From contig JAEWZH010000021.1 of the NCBI GenBank assembly GCA_023395395.1, forward strand, positions 124,001-188,000: 64,000 bases of DNA, written 5' to 3'. This DNA is from Bacteroidota bacterium. GTDB taxonomy: Bacteria; Bacteroidota; Bacteroidia; Bacteroidales; Porphyromonadaceae. This document shows, in pieces, positions 42,992-51,152 of the stretch. Under the pieces are notes generated by a model. The model did not search any database. It saw nothing but the letters and a program-made list of their open reading frames with translations, and had not been told where the DNA came from. Position 1 is the first letter of the stretch; every line of letters begins with the position of its first letter. Both the position numbers and the translations under genes were made by a program.

Positions 42992-44719
42992 ATGAATAAA
43001 AGATTGATTATGAATATAAAGGGGGTGATATTGGCGGTGCTTATCCTAGTGGAAGCACTGCCTTTAGCTGCACAGAATAAGCTCTCCAAGGAAGAGGTCG
43101 TAGCCAATATCCTCTTCTCCAGAGCACTTCAAGTCTCGGGTACTCCGGTACAGTCTGAGCGATTTAATCATCTATGGATGGCGTATTTAGTAGACCCTTC
43201 ACAGCCTGCCGTACTTGAGGATTTAGCACCACTTATCACCTATATTGATCGCAAATGGGGGATCCAGATGATGGAAGAGGGGTTCAGGCTCTCAGGTTAT
43301 GACTATCAGACAGGTATGGGACTACTGCGCCAAGCCTTGTATTACAAAGAGTGGGAGCAGGCAGAGCGTGTCGCTGATAAACTGCTTGAAATCAAGCCAA
43401 ATGACAAGATACTTCTCCGCACACTAATTTCAGTGTATGAGGAATCGGGACAGTTGGAGAAAGCCCTCTCCTCTATCCAAAAGATACAAGGCGATGCCCG
43501 AGATGCCGTCGTACTGTTTAAGGAGTCCCAACTACTACTTCAGCTCCAAAGAAAGGATGAAGCAGTACAATTACTCGAGACTCATCTGGCAGATCATCCG
43601 GGAGAGCCTATGGCAGCGGTGATGCTGGTGAGTATTTATGCTGATGCCGGTGAGGCGGGAAAGGCTCTAGCCTTGTTAGAAAAAGCGCAAGAGATAAGCC
43701 CAGACCATCTCCAGCTCTCTGAGCTCAATGTAAGCATCAATGCCAGCTCGGGCAATAATGAGGCAGTGAAGAATGAGGTACTTCGTGTCGCTACGCTGGA
43801 GGGTAGTGATCCGGTCAGCACTCAACAACTACTCGCAAGTGCTCGCAACATGACCGATAATCTAACGGCTCTTCTGCCTACACTCATTGAGATAGAGCAG
43901 GAACTACAAAAGATTTATCCTGAGGTAGATCAATTGGTATTGGCAGAAGCCAACGACCATTTTCTACTCTCGGATAGCATCAAAGGTGAGCAGCTATTGA
44001 TGCAGTTGGTGGAAAGGGGTAGCCAGTTGCCATCACCTTACTACTACTTCATTGAGCGTTATGCAGCAGTGGAGGATTCGGTAGGATTGCGCAAGGTAAC
44101 GAGCAAGGGACTGGAGACCATTCCGACCGACGGATTGGTGCAGCTCTATTCTGCCCTTGTAGACATCAATAGCGGCGATACGATTGCTAGCAACAATCGC
44201 ATAAAGACGGCTCTGGAGCTTGTGCCTGAGGGGGATCGATTTTACGGTCAATTGGCACTAATACGTGCGGAGCTAGCGATGCAATACGACAAGGATTGGG
44301 AGACAGCGGCAAAATATTTCGAAATAGCTGTGGCAAAGGGGATTCCTACTGCATACAACAATTACGCCTATGCTCTCACCACTCATGGTACGCCCGAAGA
44401 CCTCAACAGAGCTGAGGAAATGGCTAGCCAAGCCATTAAGAGCGATAGTGATAACGCTTCTTTCCTCGATACCTATGCTTGGGTACTTTACCTCAAAAAA
44501 GCATACCCTTTGGCTCGAATCTACATGGAGCGAGCAATCGAAAAGGCTAAGGAGCCCGACGCTATCTACTACCAACACTATGCCGATATCCTGACGGCAT
44601 TGGGTGAATACGACAAGGCACTAGAGGCACTTCGTACTGCGCTAGAAAAGGGAGGGGATGTCAAGGTAATAGAGGAGATGACCATGAAGATAATAGAGAC
44701 ACGAGATGAGGAAAAGTGA
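42992..44719 (+). CDS. exported tetratricopeptide repeat protein
   Basis: The longest frame (from 42839) runs through a terminator, so I chose ATG 42992 (MNKRLIMNIKGVILAVLILV), giving about 575 residues. A start at 43010 is also possible. A signal peptide ends near LPLAAQ, followed by TPR repeats. Clear repeats include AERVADKLLEIKPNDKILLRTL and AEEMASQAIKSDSDNASFLDTYAWVLY near the C-terminus. It forms a conserved Bacteroidetes trio with a DUF4292 lipoprotein and an EnvC-like protein. It probably acts as a periplasmic scaffold. Confidence 0.8.
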   Translation: MNKRLIMNIKGVILAVLILVEALPLAAQNKLSKEEVVANILFSRALQVSGTPVQSERFNHLWMAYLVDPSQPAVLEDLAPLITYIDRKWGIQMMEEGFRLSGYDYQTGMGLLRQALYYKEWEQAERVADKLLEIKPNDKILLRTLISVYEESGQLEKALSSIQKIQGDARDAVVLFKESQLLLQLQRKDEAVQLLETHLADHPGEPMAAVMLVSIYADAGEAGKALALLEKAQEISPDHLQLSELNVSINASSGNNEAVKNEVLRVATLEGSDPVSTQQLLASARNMTDNLTALLPTLIEIEQELQKIYPEVDQLVLAEANDHFLLSDSIKGEQLLMQLVERGSQLPSPYYYFIERYAAVEDSVGLRKVTSKGLETIPTDGLVQLYSALVDINSGDTIASNNRIKTALELVPEGDRFYGQLALIRAELAMQYDKDWETAAKYFEIAVAKGIPTAYNNYAYALTTHGTPEDLNRAEEMASQAIKSDSDNASFLDTYAWVLYLKKAYPLARIYMERAIEKAKEPDAIYYQHYADILTALGEYDKALEALRTALEKGGDVKVIEEMTMKIIETRDEEK

Positions 44720-45572
44720 GCAAATCATATTAGGATTCTTGCTGGTCGCTCTAGCTCTTACCAGCTGTGGGACCTCTACGAGAAGTGTATCGTCAGTGGG
44801 TGATGGTCAGCTATCTAAGCAGCAATTTATCCAAGCCTATAAAGCGATGAAGGAATACCCTCTCATCAACGCTAGGGGGACACTCTCCCTATATGTAGAT
44901 GATGGGGCAAAGGAACTAAACCTCCCCAACATCGGGATGAGGTGGTATCTAGAGCGTGATAAAGGATTGGAAGTATCGGTGCGCCCTATCTCTTTTGTAG
45001 AGGTTGGGAGATTGTCTGTCGCTCGCAACGAAGTACTACTGATAGATAGGATGAATAAGCTCTATTATCATCAAAGAGATGCTCGCCGTAGTATCGGCAG
45101 TCTTATCACCTTTGCCGGAATGGATCCGATGATGGCAGTGGCGGCTATACAGCATCGCCCATTTGGTTTTGTAGAAAGCGGCGTATCTGCTCTTGAGCGC
45201 ATGCGTTTTTCTCGAGAAAAGGGAGGCTACACCTTTAAGGATGAGCTACGCCCCGGGGGCAATAGTATCAGCCACTACTTTGATGCTGGACTTAATCTTG
45301 TATCCACTTCTGTGGTATTACCCGGCAAGGGCGAAGCACTGATCTCCTATTCAGACTTTGTCAGAGTGGGAGAGCGCAAAGAGATGCGTCCTATCCCGAC
45401 CGCTATTCAGATAGAAGCAAAAAGCTCTGAACCATCAGGGAAGCACATAATGGTGCACTTTGCTCTTGAAAAGGTAGAGGTAGAAAAGCAGCAAGAAATA
45501 TCTACTACCCCTCAGGCAGACTATCGTAGCGTGACACTGGAAGACATCATCAATATTCTTAGGAAGCTATGA
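44706..45572 (+). CDS. DUF4292 family lipoprotein
   Basis: The 288-residue protein has a lipobox ending ALTSC21. The conserved region around FIQAYKAMKEYPLINARGTLSLYV and NIGMRWYLERDKGLEVSVRP resembles LolB-like lipid-binding folds, which is how DUF4292 members are usually classed. It overlaps the TPR gene by 14 nt and the EnvC-like gene by 4 nt, so the trio is translationally linked. Function is not known, but a role in outer-membrane or cell-wall upkeep is plausible. Confidence 0.82.
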   Translation: MRKSEQIILGFLLVALALTSCGTSTRSVSSVGDGQLSKQQFIQAYKAMKEYPLINARGTLSLYVDDGAKELNLPNIGMRWYLERDKGLEVSVRPISFVEVGRLSVARNEVLLIDRMNKLYYHQRDARRSIGSLITFAGMDPMMAVAAIQHRPFGFVESGVSALERMRFSREKGGYTFKDELRPGGNSISHYFDAGLNLVSTSVVLPGKGEALISYSDFVRVGERKEMRPIPTAIQIEAKSSEPSGKHIMVHFALEKVEVEKQQEISTTPQADYRSVTLEDIINILRKL

Positions 45573-46840
45573 GAGGATTTTGGAGATGGATGGCAATTGT
45601 CCTGCTTCTGGGGATCACTCCCATAAGTATAGCAGCGCAGCAGAAGTCAAAGGAAGTACAGCGACTCGAGCAAAAGCGCAAGAAACTGCAAGAAGATATT
45701 GCTCGAGTAGACAAGGAGCTACAACGTACAGCCTCTTCAACCAAGCAGCAACTGCAGCAATTGACCCTCCTCGAAGGTCAAATCAGATCTCGCCAAGATG
45801 TGATTAATGCTCTGGGTGCCGAAATCAAGGAAACTGATGGACGGCTCTATCAGCTGGAACAGGAAATCACAAGACTACAGGCTCAGTTTGACAAGAGGCA
45901 GCAGGCTTATGTGGAGTCGCTCAGGGCTCTTCAGCGTGGGAGCAGCGTAAAAGATCAACTGCTCTTCATCCTCGCAGCTGATGATTTTTCTCAAGGTCTA
46001 AGGCGTGCAAGGTATCTGAAAGAGTACGCTAATTGGCAGAAACAAGAGGGAGAGAAGCTAAGAGAGCTCAGAAAAGAATTGGCTCAACAAAAGAGCGAGC
46101 TGGAGCTACATCGCCAGCAAAAAGCAACGCTCTTGCAAGATCGTGAGCAGGAGCAGAGAAGCTTGGAGGCAGACAAATCTAAAGTAGCATCTAAGGTTCA
46201 AGCTCTAAAGGGGCAAGAAGGGAAACTCAAGAAGGAGCTAGCCGAACGAAAAAGGCAAGCCCAGGCACTTAATCGTCAAATTGAGGCTCAGATAGCAAAG
46301 GAGATAAGGGAGGCAGAAGAGGCTCGCCGCAAAGCAGAAGAAGCGAAGCAGACTAAGGCACCTAAGCGCAAGGCTGCCACTCAAGGGGGCTACGCCATGA
46401 CGGAGGAGGAAACAAAGCTCTCTGCTAACTTCGCTGACAATAAAGGGAGACTGCCATGGCCTATCTCGGGGAGTGGTCGTATCGTAGGACACTATGGTAT
46501 CCAACAACACTCTGGGCTCCGACATGTACAAGTGGAAAATAATGGCATCGATATCCAAGGGCAAGCTGGAGCCGAAGCAAGAGCGGTATTTGATGGGGTG
46601 GTGACTACGATATTTGTACTGGAGGGGTACAATAATAGTGTGATCGTACGACACGGTAATTACCTGACGGTATATAGCAACCTCACAAGTGTGTATGTAA
46701 CTAAGGGCAGCAAGGTGAAGACGGGGCAAGCACTTGGTAAGATATTTGCCGATCCAGACCTAGGAGGTGCCACTCAACTACACTTCCAAGTATGGAAAGA
46801 GCGCACCAAGCTAAATCCGGAGCAATGGATCAGGAGATGA
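45569..46840 (+). CDS. EnvC-like murein hydrolase activator with degenerate M23 domain
   Basis: The 423-residue protein has a signal peptide, a long coiled coil (about 25-250) and a C-terminal LytM/M23 domain. The zinc ligands of active M23 peptidases are altered: NNGIDIQG replaces the usual H-x-G-x-D-type motif, and TQLHFQVW replaces HLHF. Only part of the metal site remains. It is therefore probably an amidase activator like E. coli EnvC and not a peptidase. It overlaps ribF by ATGA. Confidence 0.88.
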   Translation: MRGFWRWMAIVLLLGITPISIAAQQKSKEVQRLEQKRKKLQEDIARVDKELQRTASSTKQQLQQLTLLEGQIRSRQDVINALGAEIKETDGRLYQLEQEITRLQAQFDKRQQAYVESLRALQRGSSVKDQLLFILAADDFSQGLRRARYLKEYANWQKQEGEKLRELRKELAQQKSELELHRQQKATLLQDREQEQRSLEADKSKVASKVQALKGQEGKLKKELAERKRQAQALNRQIEAQIAKEIREAEEARRKAEEAKQTKAPKRKAATQGGYAMTEEETKLSANFADNKGRLPWPISGSGRIVGHYGIQQHSGLRHVQVENNGIDIQGQAGAEARAVFDGVVTTIFVLEGYNNSVIVRHGNYLTVYSNLTSVYVTKGSKVKTGQALGKIFADPDLGGATQLHFQVWKERTKLNPEQWIRR

Positions 46841-47787
46841 AACTATACCACTCTATTGACGAACTTCCCAAAGGGAAGCGACTCATAGCGACATTGGGAC
46901 TATTTGACGGAGTGCATTTGGGGCATCAGCATTTGGTAAAATCTACCATTCGGATGGCTCGTGAACTTGATGCTGAGAGCTTGGTCGTGACATTTACGGA
47001 GCATCCTCTCTCCATCCTTCGACCTGAGCTTCCACTTCCTCGCACGTTGATTTCGCCGGATCAAAAGGTCGCTCAACTAAACCGACTAGGGGTAGATCAT
47101 TTATTGATTCTTCCCTTTACTCTTGAGCTATCTCAACTCTCTGCAGAGGATTTTGTCCGGCCTCTTATCGCTACTGGCTTACTGGCGATGATGCTGGGGT
47201 ACGATAATAGATTTGGAAGGCGTATAGAAGGGGAGGAAACTGAAGCCTTTAATGCTCGTTTGGAGGCACTCGGTCTTACCATAAGGAGGATAAAACCACT
47301 TATCATCGACGGAGATACGGTAAGTTCTTCCCGTATCAGAGCGCTCATTGCTAAGGCTGACTTTGCCGAGGCTGAGAAACTACTCGGCAGACCATATAGC
47401 ATTGTAGGGCAGGTGCGAGAGGGTCGGCAGATAGGTAGGACTATCGGCTATCCGACTGCCAATATTGTACCCTATGACGATGGTGTAGCACTGCCTGAAG
47501 TAGGAGTCTACATCTCCGAAGTGAAGAAGGGCAATCAGATCTATCCGGCAATGTCTTATTATGGTTCTACACCCACAATCACACCTAATGGGCATATACT
47601 CTATAGGATAGAAGCATATCTTTTTGGATTTGAGGGAGACTTGTACGAGGAGGAGCTAGAAATTGCTTTTAGACACTTTCTCCGACCCGATCAGAAGTTC
47701 GATGGATTAGAGGCTCTTAGAGTACAGCTCAAGAGGGATGCAGAGGCGACTCAACAATTCTTCAAGACACACCCTTTGGCATTATGA
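46837..47787 (+). CDS. ribF: bifunctional riboflavin kinase / FAD synthetase
   Basis: The ATG at 46837 overlaps the previous stop (ATGA); the frame also opens further upstream. The 316-residue protein has the adenylyltransferase motif TLGLFDGVHLGHQHLV near residues 20-35. The riboflavin kinase domain has GRTIGYPTANIVPYDD near 204-219 and VGVYISEVKKG. It converts riboflavin to FMN and FAD in the cytoplasm. It is the start of a short unit with glsA. Confidence 0.95.
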   Translation: MKLYHSIDELPKGKRLIATLGLFDGVHLGHQHLVKSTIRMARELDAESLVVTFTEHPLSILRPELPLPRTLISPDQKVAQLNRLGVDHLLILPFTLELSQLSAEDFVRPLIATGLLAMMLGYDNRFGRRIEGEETEAFNARLEALGLTIRRIKPLIIDGDTVSSSRIRALIAKADFAEAEKLLGRPYSIVGQVREGRQIGRTIGYPTANIVPYDDGVALPEVGVYISEVKKGNQIYPAMSYYGSTPTITPNGHILYRIEAYLFGFEGDLYEEELEIAFRHFLRPDQKFDGLEALRVQLKRDAEATQQFFKTHPLAL

Positions 47788-48596
47788 AAAAGATAGATGT
47801 TCGGAAGGCCATCAGGAGCAAGTATCATGGCTGGGTGCCAGAGTTTATTTTCCACCGGCTGGAGCGGTTGGTCCACGAGGATGAACTCAATGAGATGATG
47901 GAGATGCAGGATGAGGTAGATGGTGTATCCATGGGATACAACATTATGAATTACCTCAATGTCACTTGTGAAATTATTGGTTCCGAACGCCTACCTGCCC
48001 CTGACAAGCGGACATTATTTGTGAGTAATCACCCGCTTGGCGGCGTAGATGGCATCATTTACTGTGCAATGCTTGGGAGTGTATATAAAGGGAAACTAAA
48101 GATCCCTGTCAATGACGTATTGATGGCAGTTTATCAATTCGGTGACATATTTTTGCCTGTAAATAAATACGGCAAGCAAGCTCGCGATTCGATTCGTCAA
48201 TTAAACGAAGCTCTGGAAAGCGATAATCAGGTGCTGACTTTTGCCTCTGGGATGGTTAGTAGATTGGATAGCAATGGGGAAGTACGTGACCTAGATTGGC
48301 AGCCAAGCTTTATCCGAATGGCAAAGCAAAGCAATCGTATCGTAGTACCTTTATTCTTCGAGGGAGAAAATAGCCCACGATTTTATAAATGGGGACGGAG
48401 AAGGGCAAGAGCTGGAATAAAATTTCCTGCGGAACTCATCCTGCTGCCAGATGAGATGCTCAGGGCAAAAGGGAAACACTTCAAAATTATCGTGGGAGAA
48501 CCAATCGATCCAGATGATTTGCCGATAGAAAACGGAGCAGAGTACGCCAATAAACTTAGAGATAGCCTCTACTCCTTTCCTGTGAGGTATAAATAG
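47784..48596 (+). CDS. glsA: lysophospholipid-type O-acyltransferase (GlsA-like)
   Basis: The 270-residue protein has the PlsC-family motif SNHPLGGVDGI near residues 79-89, a variant of NHxxxxD. It is followed by a FLPVNKYGKQ block and VVPLFFEGENSPRFYKWGRRRAR, which suits a glycerolipid or amino-lipid acyl acceptor. Paired with a GNAT acyltransferase 40 nt downstream, it matches the glsB-glsA pair of Bacteroides that makes glycine lipids, although in reverse order. It overlaps ribF by 4 nt. Confidence 0.7.
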   Translation: MKKIDVRKAIRSKYHGWVPEFIFHRLERLVHEDELNEMMEMQDEVDGVSMGYNIMNYLNVTCEIIGSERLPAPDKRTLFVSNHPLGGVDGIIYCAMLGSVYKGKLKIPVNDVLMAVYQFGDIFLPVNKYGKQARDSIRQLNEALESDNQVLTFASGMVSRLDSNGEVRDLDWQPSFIRMAKQSNRIVVPLFFEGENSPRFYKWGRRRARAGIKFPAELILLPDEMLRAKGKHFKIIVGEPIDPDDLPIENGAEYANKLRDSLYSFPVRYK

Positions 48597-48635
48597 AGGG
48601 AAATAGAGAGAACCTAGTGTAAACAGAGAGAAAAC

Positions 48636-49697
48636 ATGAAACAGGCAGATATCATACCGCCGGTAGATCCAAGGATTATCCGAAGTGAACTACACGAGCA
48701 ACTAATGCTCCGAAAGACCAATCGTGGAGGGAATGAACTGTACACTTTTCATGCCCACGAAGCACCAAATACGATGTTAGAGGTGGGGCGGCTAAGAGAA
48801 GAAGCATTTCGCCCTGCCGGTGCTGGCTCAGGCAAAGCGGCAGATATTGATGAGTATGATATTGACCCTGAAGGATACAAACAGCTTATCGTTTGGGATC
48901 CCAAAGCCCAAGAGATTTTAGGGGGCTACAGATATATTGTCTGTGATCGAGCGATAGAAATACTGCCCGACGGGAGTCGCTCAGTCCATTTATCAAGCAG
49001 TGAATTATTTGAATTCAGCGACATCTTTATAGATGAATATCTACCAAAAACAATAGAACTTGGACGCAGCTTTGTGCGCAATGATTTACAGAATACGGGG
49101 CAATTAGGTATTCCGAGATCTATTTTTACCTTAGACAACTTATGGGACGGACTGGGTGCACTAATGTTGCTGCACGAAGGTTGTCAGTACTTTTTTGGGA
49201 AGATGACCATGTACGAAAATTACAATATTAAGGCTCGTGACCTTATCTACTTCTACCTCGATACTTACTTTAAGCCTCGCGAGCAATTGGTCAAGATGAA
49301 GTTCCCAATCCCATACCAAACATCAAAAGCAGAGCTAAAGGAGATAATCAAAGGCGAGGGCGCTAAAGCTGACTATAAGACGATGAGTAAAACAATCAGA
49401 GATATGGGGACTGCCATCCCTCCTCTTGTCAATGCTTATATTGGGCTTACAGACAGACTCATCGTCTTTGGCACGAGCTATAATCCATTCTTTGGCAATG
49501 CGCTTGAGGCGTGTATCATGGTGCCGATGGAGGAGATTACACCAGAAAAAAAGAGGCGCCACATAGATAGTTACCTACGTGACGCCCCTCGCAGTTTGTC
49601 TAAACGATTAGTCAATAGCATCAAGAAGCGGCTCAATAAGCTCAATGAGGGAGATGATACTAAAAGACCATATCATGTACTACCCCACCTCGACTAA
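48636..49697 (+). CDS. glsB: GNAT N-acyltransferase (GlsB/OlsB-like)
   Basis: The 353-residue protein resembles hemolysin/OlsB-type GNAT N-acyltransferases. Seen are EVGRLREEAFRPAGAGSGKAADIDEYD near residues 50-76, GGYRYIVCD, and IELGRSFVRNDLQ. In Bacteroides the related GlsB N-acylates glycine, the first step of glycine-lipid synthesis. The pairing with a PlsC-type gene supports this. Lipids with a single acyl-amide such as ornithine lipids are an alternative. It ends 1 nt before the convergent sulfatase. Confidence 0.75.
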   Translation: MKQADIIPPVDPRIIRSELHEQLMLRKTNRGGNELYTFHAHEAPNTMLEVGRLREEAFRPAGAGSGKAADIDEYDIDPEGYKQLIVWDPKAQEILGGYRYIVCDRAIEILPDGSRSVHLSSSELFEFSDIFIDEYLPKTIELGRSFVRNDLQNTGQLGIPRSIFTLDNLWDGLGALMLLHEGCQYFFGKMTMYENYNIKARDLIYFYLDTYFKPREQLVKMKFPIPYQTSKAELKEIIKGEGAKADYKTMSKTIRDMGTAIPPLVNAYIGLTDRLIVFGTSYNPFFGNALEACIMVPMEEITPEKKRRHIDSYLRDAPRSLSKRLVNSIKKRLNKLNEGDDTKRPYHVLPHLD

Positions 49698-49698
49698 T

Positions 49699-51075
49699 CT
49701 ACCACCCAAATACTTCACTTCGAGTACGAGAGGAATCCAAGATTTCCAGTAAAGCATCTCGTGTGTCAGGATATTGAGATGCAAGATTAAATTGCTCTCC
49801 TGGATCACTGCTCAGGTTATACAACTCAAGGGTACTCTTGTCTGGATTCTTGACGTTGAGGCGAATTAGTTTCCAATCCCCGACACGTATTGCCTGACGC
49901 CCGCCAAGTTCGTGAAACTCCCAATAGAGAGAGCTATGCTGACGTTGAGCAGCATCATCCCCAAGAATAGTGGGCAACATCGATATTCCATCCGATTGCA
50001 CTGGAGATTTCACTCCTGCAATTTCAGCAAAAGTAGGGAAGAAATCCCAAAAGGCAGAGATATGATCAGTAACTCTTCTTTCCTTAATCTTATCAGGCCA
50101 GGAGATCACCAATGGAGTACGAATACCTCCATCGTATAGATCACGCTTTGTCCCTCTAAATGGACCATTGCTATCGAAAAAATAAGGATCATGCCCTCCC
50201 TCGATATGGGTACCATTGTCCGAAGTGAATATCACTATGGTATTTTCCCAGATACCCTCCTCCTTCAGGTGCTGTACCAATCGACCCATATCTTGATCCA
50301 ACCTATGGATCATCGCTGCAAAAGTAGCCCTTGGGGCAATTTCTGCTCTATAGGATCCTCCATTGTATGGCACCTCAGGATATTTCCCAATAAATTGTTC
50401 CTTATCCTCATCTGGAGCCTGCAGGTCTGCATGTGGGATCACTGGGGTGAGATAAAGGAAGAAAGGCTGATCGTCCTTAGCTCTGTCGGATATATACCCT
50501 AACGCCTTTTGCATCAATAATTCTTGAGCGTATTGACCGCTCAACTCGATCAATGTCTCATTTTCATGGAGAAACTCTGGGAAGTGTCGATGTGCATTGA
50601 GCTGACCAAGGTAACCATAGAAGTAGTCAAACCCCTGACGATTGGGATGCCCCTCTGTCCCGGGACCACCAAGCCCCCACTTGCCGATACATGCTGTCCG
50701 ATAACCTGATGATTTGAGCAGCTCAGCTATTGTGACCTCACTATCTAACAATGGAAGATCATAAGTGTGTCCATCGACATTAGGTGCATTGATATTACCC
50801 CGAATATAGCTATGCCCGGTGTGTCTGCCTGTCATAAGGACTCCTCGAGATGGAGCACTGACCGTACAGCCCGCATAATGCTGTGTATAGACCAATCCCT
50901 GATCCGCAAGAGCATCAATATTGGGAGTCTTGAAAAATCTCTGTCCATACAAGCTCAAATCCCCTATCCCAAGGTCATCCACAAGGACAAACACGATATT
51001 TGGCTGCTTTACAGGACCTGTAGCCAAGCCCAACACAGGGAGTGCAGCCGCCAATCCAATACCTATTTTCTTCAT
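49699..51075 (-). CDS. exported sulfatase of the serine type
   Basis: I chose ATG 51075 (MKKIGIGLAA...). The upstream ATG frame adds five residues. The 458-residue protein has a signal peptide, the metal-binding VLVDDLGIGDLSLYG, and the motif CTVSAPSRGVLMTGRHTGH. Serine 73 in SAPSR is the formylglycine precursor, so maturation needs a radical-SAM enzyme (anSME), not seen in this window. TSDNGTHIEGGHDP supplies further metal ligands. Substrates of this family are sulfated sugars; here not identifiable. It lies next to the polysaccharide locus but is separated by a terminator. Confidence 0.9.
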   Translation of the reverse strand: MKKIGIGLAAALPVLGLATGPVKQPNIVFVLVDDLGIGDLSLYGQRFFKTPNIDALADQGLVYTQHYAGCTVSAPSRGVLMTGRHTGHSYIRGNINAPNVDGHTYDLPLLDSEVTIAELLKSSGYRTACIGKWGLGGPGTEGHPNRQGFDYFYGYLGQLNAHRHFPEFLHENETLIELSGQYAQELLMQKALGYISDRAKDDQPFFLYLTPVIPHADLQAPDEDKEQFIGKYPEVPYNGGSYRAEIAPRATFAAMIHRLDQDMGRLVQHLKEEGIWENTIVIFTSDNGTHIEGGHDPYFFDSNGPFRGTKRDLYDGGIRTPLVISWPDKIKERRVTDHISAFWDFFPTFAEIAGVKSPVQSDGISMLPTILGDDAAQRQHSSLYWEFHELGGRQAIRVGDWKLIRLNVKNPDKSTLELYNLSSDPGEQFNLASQYPDTRDALLEILDSSRTRSEVFGW

Positions 51076-51091
51076 ATACATAGAAAACAAC

Positions 51092-51131
51092 GATTGGAGG
51101 CATAGATCAGATATGACCTATACCTCCAATC
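51092..51131 (-). terminator. terminator between wzc and the sulfatase gene
   Basis: GATTGGAGGCATAG (51092-51105) pairs with 51118-51131 with one mismatch (14 bp). In the minus transcript it is followed by GUUGUUUUC. Confidence 0.72.
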
Positions 51132-51152
51132 AAATATTACTACTCAAAAGAT

